NCBI GenBank assembly: GCA_937877765.1
Contig: CALGBN010000008.1
Location: 1 to 10,050, forward strand
Length of the DNA: 10,050 bases
Source: Candidatus Bathyarchaeota archaeon
GTDB taxonomy: Archaea; Thermoproteota; Bathyarchaeia; TCS64
Direction: 5' to 3'
Positions 1-6,381 of the stretch are shown here, piece after piece. The notes beneath the pieces are model-generated. The model was given only the letters and a program-made list of their open reading frames with translations, was not told the DNA's origin and did no database searches. How positions within the stretch are numbered: the stretch's first letter is position 1; every line of letters begins with the position of its first letter. A program made the translations under genes and the position numbers.

Positions 1-284
1 CCCTTGAGGACCTACAGGCGGAAGAGGTTCAGAAGGTAGCGAAGGACTTGTTCGATAAGGATATCAAGGTGAGTAGTAGCATCGCCGAGAAGGTATCCAA
101 CCCCAAGAAGGCTTTGAGCAACCTACGTAGCCCCGGTAGTCCACACCCAGCCGAGATCGGTATGGCTGTAGAGAACCGTCTTGAGCTACGTGAGCGTTAC
201 TGGAAGGAGCTTGATTTCTTGAAGATCAAGCTGGTTATCGCGGCTGATAACCTGAAAAACGCCATAGCCAAGTACACTGCCTAA
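1..284 (+). CDS. argH: Argininosuccinate lyase, C-terminal end (5' partial)
   Basis: The reading frame is open from the left edge and stops with TAA at 282-284, so this is the last 94 codons of a larger gene. An internal TTG at 48 could be mistaken for a start, but the frame upstream of it (LEDLQAEEVQKVAKDL) continues the same protein. The piece resembles the C-terminal region of argininosuccinate lyase: a 'sLEDLqaeE' helix, then NPKKALSNLRSPGSPHPAEI, which matches the family pattern 'dP..sv..R.s.GgtaPe.v', then a long amphipathic helix to the end. The enzyme splits argininosuccinate into arginine and fumarate in the cytoplasm, the last step of arginine synthesis. The catalytic signature lies outside the window, so the call rests only on this tail. 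Another member of the fumarase/aspartase superfamily is possible. Confidence 0.65.
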   Translation, partial: LEDLQAEEVQKVAKDLFDKDIKVSSSIAEKVSNPKKALSNLRSPGSPHPAEIGMAVENRLELRERYWKELDFLKIKLVIAADNLKNAIAKYTA

Positions 285-310
285 TCTTCTTATTAGAGAG
301 TTCATCTCTC
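281..310 (+). terminator. Possible terminator hairpins after the argininosuccinate lyase gene
   Basis: Two short inverted repeats fill the gap after the stop codon: CTAAT (281-285) with ATTAG (292-296), and GAGAG (296-300) with CTCTC (306-310). Both arms are 5 bp and loops are 5-6 bases; the two hairpins share base 296 and so exclude each other. The flanking sequence is rich in T. The next gene starts at 327, so the region may hold both a terminator and a promoter. The arms are short, so this is a weak call. Confidence 0.25.
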
Positions 311-326
311 CTATTTCTGAAACAGT

Positions 327-1061
327 TTGAAACGAATTCAAGTAGTCGCGGGTATATTACTAATTCTTGGAGCCACACTTGCCATCGAGTGGTATACAGA
401 AACTCGTTACCCGGCACAGGACTTAGTGATGAAGGGTGTACCTGACCTTGAGTTGGGTGAAAAGCGTTCTTTCAGTTATTTGCATGAGTTAGATCTTGTG
501 GGTTCAACCAGTTACACCTTGGTGGAGCGGGAAGCCGATACACATATGCTGGTTTGTAGTACCGAGGTTACTAACGAAGGTAAACGACTTGTGCTTGAAA
601 GCACCTTGGTTTTTGATGACTTGTACAACCCAATTGATTATAGTCTCTATGTGGATCATCAAGGTGATATAAACCAGATTAATGTCACATTCTCAGAAAG
701 CCAAATAATATCAACAGTCACATTCGCAAACGAGACAGTAACCCTCACAGATGACTGCACAGGCAACGTGTTATTAACCGAGAACAATATGCCCGGGTTC
801 TGGGAGCTATTATTGTTATCTGCGGAGCTTCAGAGCGGTGAAAGATACGTTGTTGATGCGTATATCCCGCAGGGGGGCAAGGTTTTCGAGTTAAAGTTCT
901 ATGTGAACCCGAACCCACAGACTATCTCTGTTAGTGGTGAGTACATCGACTGTACCGTGATACAGGAATCCACGCTTGATCTCAGGTTCTATTTCCATGA
1001 AGGTAGGATGGTTCAGATGAGAAACGATGACCAAGACCTGACCTTCACATTAATAGATTAA
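327..1061 (+). CDS. Unrecognised membrane-anchored protein with a beta-rich extracytoplasmic domain
   Basis: I do not recognise the family. The start is TTG at 327: an in-frame TGA at 318-320 blocks any earlier start and no ATG follows nearby. The 244-residue product opens with a short basic stretch (MKR) and one hydrophobic segment at about residues 5-20, reading as an uncleaved anchor or signal peptide. The remainder is acidic and rich in alternating beta-strand patterns, with two N-glycosylation sequons (N119-V-T, N135-E-T) and three cysteines (C77, C144, C209), which suits a domain outside the cell. Around residues 155-230 the pattern 'FWELLLL..L..GERY..DAYIP', then 'ISVSGEYIDCTV', then 'LRFYFHEGRMVQM' loosely recalls DUF3108/LolA-like lipid-binding folds, but that is only an impression of fold. 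It meets the ROK kinase gene tail to tail with a 4-base overlap. Confidence 0.75.
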   Translation: MKRIQVVAGILLILGATLAIEWYTETRYPAQDLVMKGVPDLELGEKRSFSYLHELDLVGSTSYTLVEREADTHMLVCSTEVTNEGKRLVLESTLVFDDLYNPIDYSLYVDHQGDINQINVTFSESQIISTVTFANETVTLTDDCTGNVLLTENNMPGFWELLLLSAELQSGERYVVDAYIPQGGKVFELKFYVNPNPQTISVSGEYIDCTVIQESTLDLRFYFHEGRMVQMRNDDQDLTFTLID

Positions 1062-2017
1062 TAGTTCACTGCGAGCGCTAGTGCTCCTATTATCACTGCG
1101 TCTTGTCCTAGTGGTGTTATCTTGATCTCAGGTACCGTGTTGATGCTATGTTTCTCTATGTTCGCAAGGATAGGGTTGAGTATCTGATCCGGGTTATTCA
1201 AAGCAATAGAGCCTCCAACAGTAATCAACTCAGGGTCATAAGCATTCACAATATTAGCGAAACCAATAGCGTTCTTGTAACCTATCTCATCCACGATCAT
1301 CTTGGCGTAGCGGTCCCCTTTACGTGCAGCCTCAAAGATTACCTTTGCGTCCAAACCGTCTTTTTCTCTTCCTGCGAGCATGTGAAGCACCCCTCCTGAC
1401 CAGTCAACACCACTCAACAAGTGTCTTGCATAGTTAGGGATGTTGCTTCCGCTGCAGAAAGCCTCCCAGTGCCCCCTACAGCCACAGCCACACATGATCT
1501 CTGACTCCGGTGCAATCGTAAAGTGCCCGATTTCAACAGCGTTTCCCTCCTTACCGAGCAAGAGAACATCGTCAACTATTGCGCCTCCTCCTATTCCTGT
1601 GCTGATTGTTACATAGACGAGGTTTCGTAGCCCGTTTCCGTCCCCAAAATATTGTTCTCCTGTGACAGCTGCGGCGCAGTCATTTACCATGGTTACTGGT
1701 ACTTTGTATTCCTCGATTAGCGGTTCCTTGATGGGTATGTTTTGAAATGAGTAGTTGGGTGTGTTTGTGATAATGCCTTGCTCTAGGTTGATGGGTCCAA
1801 TGCTGCCGATGCCGATATTTGTTGGGTCATCTTCCTTGATTGACTCGATAAGTCTGATGATTTGACGTGAGACGCCCATGGGGCCTTCTCTTGTCTCTGT
1901 GGGTTCCGTTACTTTTTCTATTAATCCATTGTGGTCGCCGGTTGCTACCCTGATGTTTGTGGCGCCAATGTCTATGGCTATGTAGCTCAACTTAATTGAT
2001 ATGATGGAGTAGAGCAC
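1058..2017 (-). CDS. ROK-family sugar kinase (glucokinase/hexokinase-like)
   Basis: ROK kinases phosphorylate hexoses or amino sugars with ATP in the cytoplasm. Visible motifs, numbered from the GTG at 2017: phosphate-1 loop AIDIGATNIRVA (14-25), catalytic Asp in VNDCAAAV (D113), phosphate-2 loop STGIGGG (139-145), EIGH (162-165), the cysteine cluster CGCGCRGHWE (176-185) and adenosine motif TVGGSIALNN near the C-terminus. In the usual zinc motif CxCGxxGC the last Cys is replaced here by His183; with H165, C176 and C178 this still gives four possible zinc ligands. At 319 residues the length is normal. The coordinates give the longest frame. A TTG at 1990 would give MSYIAIDIGATN, the usual ROK N-terminus, and sits better behind a TATA-like CTATAAA at 2037-2031, so it is a good alternative start. 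The regulator gene ends 7 bases upstream, so co-transcription is likely. The sugar is not predictable. Confidence 0.9.
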   Translation of the reverse strand: MLYSIISIKLSYIAIDIGATNIRVATGDHNGLIEKVTEPTETREGPMGVSRQIIRLIESIKEDDPTNIGIGSIGPINLEQGIITNTPNYSFQNIPIKEPLIEEYKVPVTMVNDCAAAVTGEQYFGDGNGLRNLVYVTISTGIGGGAIVDDVLLLGKEGNAVEIGHFTIAPESEIMCGCGCRGHWEAFCSGSNIPNYARHLLSGVDWSGGVLHMLAGREKDGLDAKVIFEAARKGDRYAKMIVDEIGYKNAIGFANIVNAYDPELITVGGSIALNNPDQILNPILANIEKHSINTVPEIKITPLGQDAVIIGALALAVNY

Positions 2018-2024
2018 AAAACAG

Positions 2025-2792
2025 TTACGATTTATAGTTGAATACTTTGGGTTTACCCTTGCTCCAGTAATGCTTGAAGATGTCTGAACACCATTTCAGG
2101 ACCTGTGGGTCTTTGGATGTAAAACCAAGATAATCAAACTCACCATTGATTCTTGGGAATGCTAGTCCACCTACTTCTTTCTCGTTGATAGCCATGAACA
2201 CAGGAACAGACTCAAGACTCCTCACTGTTCCCGGATCAACTGGTGGCTTGATCTCTATCAGGGGTGACTCGGTCACTGTTTCAGGTTCTATGCGGCGGTA
2301 TTCGACGCCTCTGTCTGCTGCTTTTTGGATATTCGGGTATATGATGTTAAGTCGTTTGTCGGTTATTCGCCATATGTGTTCCTCGGCTTCATCGCTTATC
2401 TCTTGGATTTTCTGAAAAACTGTCATCACATTACCGATATAGTTGCTTTTTTTGAGTTCTCCAATTCTTGATACAAACTCGTAGGACAGAGTCTCCATGG
2501 TGTGTTCTATGAAGTAGTCTTTGTGGTTGCTGAGAAACTCGATGCCTGAGACTTGGTTGAACACTATTTTTCCATAGGATGTTATTTTGTATGTGCCGTC
2601 TGGTTGTCTGCTGACTAGTCCAATGTCTGATAGCCTTGTGATGTGGCGGCTGGTTTCCTGTGTTGTGGTATTGAGTTTTTTTGACATTCCTGTTATGTTT
2701 TCGGGTCCTTGTAGTAGTGACAAGAGTATCCTCACTCGGTCTGTATTGGATAGCTCGAACATTAGGTCACAAAGGCTCTGCATATCAACCAT
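2025..2792 (-). CDS. FilR1-like winged-helix transcriptional regulator
   Basis: The N-terminal 75 or so residues form an ArsR/MarR-type winged helix: FELSNTDRVRILLSLL, a short helix pair (NITGMSKKLNTTTQETSRHITRL, with TTQETSRHITRL as recognition helix) and the wing GLVSRQPDGTYKITSYGK. The rest, about residues 85-245, matches the layout of the middle domain of the methanogenesis regulator FilR1 (formerly DUF1724), with the typical run IWRITDKRLNIIYPNIQKAADRGVEYR followed by ESVPVFMAINEKEVGGLAFP and LGFTSKDPQVLKWCSDIFKHYW. Such proteins are archaeal one-component regulators; the ligand is unknown. I chose ATG at 2792 (MVDMQSLC). A GTG at 2822 would add ten residues, and a third candidate is ATG at 2783. 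It lies 7 bases before the ROK kinase and is divergent from the MFS gene, so it may control one or both (inference). Confidence 0.88.
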   Translation of the reverse strand: MVDMQSLCDLMFELSNTDRVRILLSLLQGPENITGMSKKLNTTTQETSRHITRLSDIGLVSRQPDGTYKITSYGKIVFNQVSGIEFLSNHKDYFIEHTMETLSYEFVSRIGELKKSNYIGNVMTVFQKIQEISDEAEEHIWRITDKRLNIIYPNIQKAADRGVEYRRIEPETVTESPLIEIKPPVDPGTVRSLESVPVFMAINEKEVGGLAFPRINGEFDYLGFTSKDPQVLKWCSDIFKHYWSKGKPKVFNYKS

Positions 2793-2822
2793 AATAGGTT
2801 TACAACTAGTATAAAATCGCAC

Positions 2823-2992
2823 TCATAATAGGGCTTTTTAAAATAAAATACTCGGGGAAAACAAGTCTCACGTAACAAGCATATTTTCTCAATGTATGCT
2901 ATAGTTTTTTAACTGAAGAAAAACAAACACCCTTAACTATTTTTAGCTAAATAACTCTTATATAACCAACGGCGTCTTTAGGCTAGGTTAAA
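2823..2992. promoter_or_regulatory. Divergent promoter region between the regulator and the MFS transporter
   Basis: This 170-base AT-rich gap separates two genes pointing away from each other. Toward the transporter there is a good TATA box (see 2957-2965). Toward the regulator there are two candidates, TTTTAAAA around 2836-2843 and, inside the longest regulator frame, TTTATAC around 2809-2815; neither is at an ideal distance from the chosen start. An imperfect dyad AGCATA (2878-2883) with TATGCT (2895-2900), 11-base spacer, could be an operator, and ATAGTT (2901-2906) pairs with AACTAT (2935-2940). Six-base arms in AT-rich DNA are easily due to chance. Confidence 0.4.
2957..2965 (+). promoter_or_regulatory. 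TATA box for the MFS transporter gene
   Basis: CTTATATAA matches the archaeal TATA consensus well. Its centre is about 32 bases upstream of the TTG start at 2993, so transcription should begin only a few bases ahead of the start codon. A weak AGGT at 2985-2988 could act as ribosome-binding site only if the transcript begins further upstream than expected. Confidence 0.55.
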
Positions 2993-4210
2993 TTGGCTGA
3001 ATTCGTTGGGGAACTAAAAGAGGTCTGGCAACGCCAAAAGAAAAACTGGCGAACCGTAGTAACACGAAACATATTCAACCGGTTCTTCAACGAGATAACC
3101 CTCCAATACGCCAACATATACATCACACTACTAGGCGCAACACCAGTCCAACTAGGAGCAGTAAACAGCGCCCTAGGATTCGCACAAGCCTTCATATCAC
3201 CACCCCTAGGCATAATACGTGACCGCTATAATATCAGGAAAATCTTCCTCGCAGGGGTAGCCCTGCTTGTTACGGTGCCATTAATCTATGCTTTAGCGAA
3301 TGACTGGAGACTCATCGCGTTAGCCATACTTATCTCGGGTCTAGGAATGATGATAGGCTCATGTGTAATCATCTGCGACCTGTCTCTTCCACCACAGGAC
3401 CGAGCAACAGGGAAAGCACTCTGTGAGAGCATTGGGGCGCTACCTACGATTCTTGCTCCTACCGCTGCCGCACTGATATTGACTTATCTTGGCGGTATCA
3501 CGATTCAGGGTATCAGGGGGCTCTACTGGATTCAGTTTGCTGCACGAGTAATCCTGTTCCTATACGTCTACAAGAACCTCACAGACATAGAACGGGAGCC
3601 TAGAGTGTCTGAGAACGGAAACCTCATCGCTGATTTTAAAGAAGTATTCGAGCGTGGAACCGCAATCAAGCGATGGCTTCTCTTCAACGCACTCAACATG
3701 TTCACAATGAGCATGCTCACCACATTCAGATACAACTACGCCTTCGAGGTGAAAGGAGCAACACAGTTCATTCTCGGCGGTATCGCAACAGCTATGCTGA
3801 TAACAGAGACAATCTTCAGTACAGTAATAGGAAGATTAGCTGACAAGATTGGACGAAAAAAAGCCTTCTACATACTCACACCCTTATTCAGTCTAGCAAA
3901 CCTAGTCTTAATATACGCAACAAACCAATACTGGCTTCTATTAGCCGGGCTTTTAATGGGTTTCAGAATGATAGCCGGGTTTAGCTACGGTAGCATGACA
4001 CCTGAACTTGTTCCAAGTGACTGTATTGGACGTTGGAGAGGATTAATTGGGCTTGTCACTGGTCTGGCTTCCATCGCTGCCCCTGTAGTGGGTGGTTTGA
4101 TATGGGAGAATTTTGGACCCGAATGGATATTCATCACAATAGTGCTAATCGATGTAATGATACGGTTACCGCTTCTCTACACCGTACCCGAGACACTGAA
4201 AACAAATTAG
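2993..4210 (+). CDS. MFS transporter, 12 membrane helices
   Basis: This 405-residue protein has the length and hydrophobic pattern of a major facilitator with two six-helix halves. The motif-A loop appears in both halves: GIIRDRYNIRK (73-83) after helix 2 and GRLADKIGRKK (280-290) after helix 8. The central cytoplasmic loop spans about 195-228. A run PELVPSDCIGRWRGLIGL (337-354) resembles the conserved 'PE..P...RG' loop of many prokaryotic MFS proteins. The N-terminus is hydrophilic and cytoplasmic, with no signal peptide. The start is TTG at 2993, correctly spaced from a TATA box, with no nearby in-frame ATG. Direction and substrate are not visible. The divergent FilR1-like regulator and the ROK kinase beyond it suggest a sugar or sugar derivative, but drug or metabolite export is equally compatible with the protein itself. 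It converges on the FAH-family gene with a 9-base gap. Confidence 0.88.
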   Translation: MAEFVGELKEVWQRQKKNWRTVVTRNIFNRFFNEITLQYANIYITLLGATPVQLGAVNSALGFAQAFISPPLGIIRDRYNIRKIFLAGVALLVTVPLIYALANDWRLIALAILISGLGMMIGSCVIICDLSLPPQDRATGKALCESIGALPTILAPTAAALILTYLGGITIQGIRGLYWIQFAARVILFLYVYKNLTDIEREPRVSENGNLIADFKEVFERGTAIKRWLLFNALNMFTMSMLTTFRYNYAFEVKGATQFILGGIATAMLITETIFSTVIGRLADKIGRKKAFYILTPLFSLANLVLIYATNQYWLLLAGLLMGFRMIAGFSYGSMTPELVPSDCIGRWRGLIGLVTGLASIAAPVVGGLIWENFGPEWIFITIVLIDVMIRLPLLYTVPETLKTN

Positions 4211-4226
4211 AGTAGAAAACTACTCT
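4209..4226. terminator. Bidirectional hairpin between convergent genes
   Basis: AGAGTAG (4209-4215) and CTACTCT (4220-4226) form a perfect 7-bp stem with an AAAA loop. One arm contains the last two bases of the MFS stop codon TAG (4208-4210) and the other begins with the FAH gene's stop codon (4220-4222, TAG on the minus strand). On the minus strand the hairpin is followed by AATTTGTTTT, and on the plus strand by a short TT(AG) run. The position suggests a shared terminator or an mRNA 3'-end structure for both genes. Confidence 0.45.
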
Positions 4227-5239
4227 TTAGAAACGATCTTGGTTCGTAACTCCCCGACGCCCTCGATCCAAGCACGCAGCTCGTCACCGGGCTTCAGGAA
4301 CAACTTGGGGTCAGTCTTACCATCAACACGTGGAGTCTGATCCATCGCAGTACCACTACAGGTTCCACCACAGATCATATCACCGGGATAGAAGGGTACG
4401 TCTCTGCTGAGCCATTCAAGCCACCACTCGTAGCCCCTGATGATGCTACTCATGTTTCCATCCTGTCTTAGTTCATCGTTGACCCACTGCTTCATGCCTA
4501 GCTTGTATGGGTCTTTTATCTCGTCCTTTGTTACGATGCATGGTCCCATGGGCGCTGAGCCGTCAAAGTTCTTTGCGAAGAATAGTCCGTCTGGTCCTGA
4601 TCCGAACGGCATGTCACGGATGCTGAGGTCATTGAGTACTGTATAGCCGTAGATGTAATCCATGCCATCGGCTTCCTTGGTGTCCTTGGCGTATTTACCG
4701 ATAACCGCTGCAAGCTCAACCTCATAATCCATCCTCTTGGTCTTTGCCGGGTAAGGTGTCTCGGTATCTGGGTCACGTACAAAGCTGCTCTGTTTCCAGA
4801 AACCCCATGTCCTGTATTCACCAGCCTCAACCTGCGCCTTGAGTTCTTCAAGGGTCGTTGTATCTCCTCTCAACATCTTGTAAGCGTCGATGCTATGGTC
4901 GTAGAAGTTGGCTCCAGCCATAGCGATTTTGTTACCTGTGCTTGGAAGTGGCGCTCTGAGCTTGTACTCACCCTTCTTGTAGACCAGTTTCTCGCCCTTT
5001 GGACCCTCTGCGGCTCCTTTTTTCACGTGGTCGATTGCCTTCTGAGCATTCTCAAGTCCCTCGTCGCCTTCCTTGATGAATGCGAGGAGACAGCTTGGTA
5101 CCTTGGCGTCTGCTTTGCGCTGTGGGTTTGCTGATCCCTTTGATGCCTTGTATGATGCGTAGGCGTAGTTCAAATCAACTACGCTATTATCCTCCATGAG
5201 AGCCCCTAATCTGCCCTCATTGTATTTTACTAGCTTCAT
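4220..5239 (-). CDS. Fumarylacetoacetate hydrolase (FAH) family protein
   Basis: FAH-family enzymes hydrolyse, isomerise, hydrate or decarboxylate beta-keto or enol acids, mostly in breakdown of aromatic compounds or sugar acids, in the cytoplasm with a Mg or Ca ion. The expected metal ligands are present: E173 and E175 in MDYEVELAAVIGK and D204 in VLNDLSIRD. Also visible are the active-site His in NFYDHSID (H115), K223 and D226 in FAKNFDGSAPMGP, and GGTCSGTA (291-298) in place of the usual 'GTPaGvg'. Residues 1-95 are the variable N-terminal domain. Two loops, about 122-148 and 154-167, are longer than in compact bacterial members, giving 339 residues rather than the common 250-300. The ATG at 5239 is 28 bases from a TATA-like box. 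Substrate is unknown; the neighbours do not define an aromatic or sugar-acid pathway. Confidence 0.87.
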   Translation of the reverse strand: MKLVKYNEGRLGALMEDNSVVDLNYAYASYKASKGSANPQRKADAKVPSCLLAFIKEGDEGLENAQKAIDHVKKGAAEGPKGEKLVYKKGEYKLRAPLPSTGNKIAMAGANFYDHSIDAYKMLRGDTTTLEELKAQVEAGEYRTWGFWKQSSFVRDPDTETPYPAKTKRMDYEVELAAVIGKYAKDTKEADGMDYIYGYTVLNDLSIRDMPFGSGPDGLFFAKNFDGSAPMGPCIVTKDEIKDPYKLGMKQWVNDELRQDGNMSSIIRGYEWWLEWLSRDVPFYPGDMICGGTCSGTAMDQTPRVDGKTDPKLFLKPGDELRAWIEGVGELRTKIVSKE

Positions 5240-5263
5240 TCTGGGACAATGTACCAGTAATCA

Positions 5264-5271
5264 GATTTAAG
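5264..5271 (-). promoter_or_regulatory. TATA box for the FAH-family gene
   Basis: On the minus strand CTTAAATC is centred about 28 bases upstream of the FAH ATG (5239), the distance expected for a leaderless archaeal transcript. No ribosome-binding site is seen in the gap, which agrees. The box includes the TAA stop codon of the upstream HTH_10 gene (5269-5267). Confidence 0.45.
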
Positions 5272-5965
5272 GCATAGCAGAGCCCTGGCTCTTCCGCATA
5301 TATAATAGAATCTGCGGTATGATAGCCGAGATGAGTTTGTTCTCCGCCTTGTTCAGGTGCTCCTGTAGAGTAGTTCTTGGAACTTTCTCTCTATCCGCGA
5401 TACTCTGCACGTTCGCCTCTCGTGGTGTCTGATAGTAGCCGTTGTTGTATGCTGCTACCACTGCCTTCATCTGCTTCTCAGTCAATTTACCGATCATAGA
5501 GTTCAATGGAATCAGGTTATCCGAGACCATACCATTGAAAGGCACCATCTCAACCACCTCAAGCGTGAACCCCTGCTCCTCGCCGCGCTTCATCAACTCG
5601 GTGAACGCCTCATGTTTGAAGGCGATAAACCTGTACAGGTTCCAGCCACCCTCACTGTAAACAGGCATCAGGTGAAGAATCTCAAGCTCCTGAATATTAT
5701 CATGAAGCGTTGTTTCTCGTGCACAGATGCATTTCTGGCTGATCAATCTGACGCTGCTGCTGATAGGTGTCTCCTCTAAGACATCATAATAGTCTTTGAA
5801 CTCGGCTAGTGCTGCCTTGAACTCTGTCGGTTTGTCTGATGTTAATTCATGTATATCGTTCTGGAAGTTACACCACGTCCAGAGCTTCAATGAGGGATAC
5901 TTTTCCGTAAGATAATCAATCTGGTTGCCTATTCGGGCTCTTACCTGTATCTCAAAGGCTGGCAT
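5267..5965 (-). CDS. Bacterio-opsin activator-type (HTH_10) transcriptional regulator
   Basis: The C-terminal region, about residues 161-215, is the HTH_10 domain of the Bat family: LTEKQMKAVVAAYNNGYYQTPRE, then IADREKVPRTTLQEHLNKAENKLI, with the second helix-turn-helix segment as likely DNA contact. The first 160 residues are a sensor-like domain typical of stand-alone archaeal HTH_10 proteins, with a CxC pair at C79/C81 that could bind a metal or respond to redox state (inference). I chose ATG at 5965 (MPAFEIQV); a TTG at 5974 would add three residues. At 232 residues the length is normal for the group. It lies 22 bases after the DUF3795 gene and 27 bases before the FAH gene on the same strand. 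It may regulate either one, but nothing in the sequence proves this. Confidence 0.87.
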   Translation of the reverse strand: MPAFEIQVRARIGNQIDYLTEKYPSLKLWTWCNFQNDIHELTSDKPTEFKAALAEFKDYYDVLEETPISSSVRLISQKCICARETTLHDNIQELEILHLMPVYSEGGWNLYRFIAFKHEAFTELMKRGEEQGFTLEVVEMVPFNGMVSDNLIPLNSMIGKLTEKQMKAVVAAYNNGYYQTPREANVQSIADREKVPRTTLQEHLNKAENKLISAIIPQILLYMRKSQGSAMP

Positions 5966-5969
5966 AAAT

Positions 5970-5984
5970 ATCAAAAAAGGGGTT
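5970..5984 (-). terminator. Possible T-tract terminator after the DUF3795 gene
   Basis: Just past the DUF3795 stop the minus strand reads CCCCTTTTTTGA, a T6 run of the kind that ends archaeal transcription without a hairpin. If active, it would separate the DUF3795 transcript from the HTH_10 gene, which starts at 5965. A single short T-run is weak evidence. Confidence 0.3.
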
Positions 5985-5987
5985 GAG

Positions 5988-6323
5988 TTATTGAGCCTTG
6001 TCCAGATTCTTCATCATATCACTGGGGTTCAGCTTGTAACCTTTCCAGAGATCATTAAGCTTCTGGCAAGCAAACTCACTACACTCACCACAATGAGACA
6101 CTTTATGCTCTTTGGCGCATCCACGGACACCACAATTGAGGGCGTTCTTGAATACTATCTCGCTCATACATCCGTTGCACCGCATATCCTCGGCAGTCAA
6201 CGGGTTCTCCGTGCTGCCCCAAGACTTGGCTAACTCCGCTAATTTCTCTGTATCGTTGGCTTTTGTTGCTTTGAATGCCTCGCACTCGCTGCAAATTATG
6301 CCACATGCTCCTGGTACTTGCAT
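5988..6323 (-). CDS. DUF3795 cysteine-rich protein
   Basis: This 111-residue protein carries ten cysteines in the spacing of the DUF3795 family: C7, C11, C14 (CGIICSEC), C49, C52 (CNGC), C64, C69 (CGVRGCA), C78, C81 and C86 (CGECSEFAC). The paired and triple Cys groups suggest binding of zinc or an iron-sulfur cluster. The family is widespread in anaerobic archaea and bacteria and has no established function that I know of. The start is ATG at 6323, with MQVPGACGIIC the usual short family lead-in, and the length is typical. It is cytoplasmic: no signal peptide or membrane segment is present. A perfect 16-bp palindrome lies upstream (6360-6375), and no clear TATA box or ribosome-binding site is visible, so its transcription start is uncertain. 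Confidence 0.88.
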   Translation of the reverse strand: MQVPGACGIICSECEAFKATKANDTEKLAELAKSWGSTENPLTAEDMRCNGCMSEIVFKNALNCGVRGCAKEHKVSHCGECSEFACQKLNDLWKGYKLNPSDMMKNLDKAQ

Positions 6324-6359
6324 AGATATGTTGAAACATCATGCAAGCACAAGGTTTGT

Positions 6360-6375
6360 ACCGTCATATGACGGT
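6360..6375. promoter_or_regulatory. Perfect 16-bp palindrome, candidate operator
   Basis: ACCGTCATATGACGGT is its own reverse complement over all 16 bases. It occupies the 58-base gap between the stop of the beta-lactamase-like gene (6382) and the start of the DUF3795 gene (6323), with its centre about 44 bases upstream of that ATG. It is not followed by a T-run on the minus strand, so it looks more like a binding site for a dimeric regulator than a terminator, although a 6-bp stem with an ATAT loop in the mRNA cannot be excluded. Confidence 0.45.
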
Positions 6376-6381
6376 TCAGAG

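Noticed and set aside
1073..1086. Hairpin GAGCG-CTAG-TGCTC shortly after the stop of the unrecognised gene
   Set aside because: It lies inside the coding end of the ROK kinase, has only a 5-bp stem with one G-T pair, and is not followed by a T-run.
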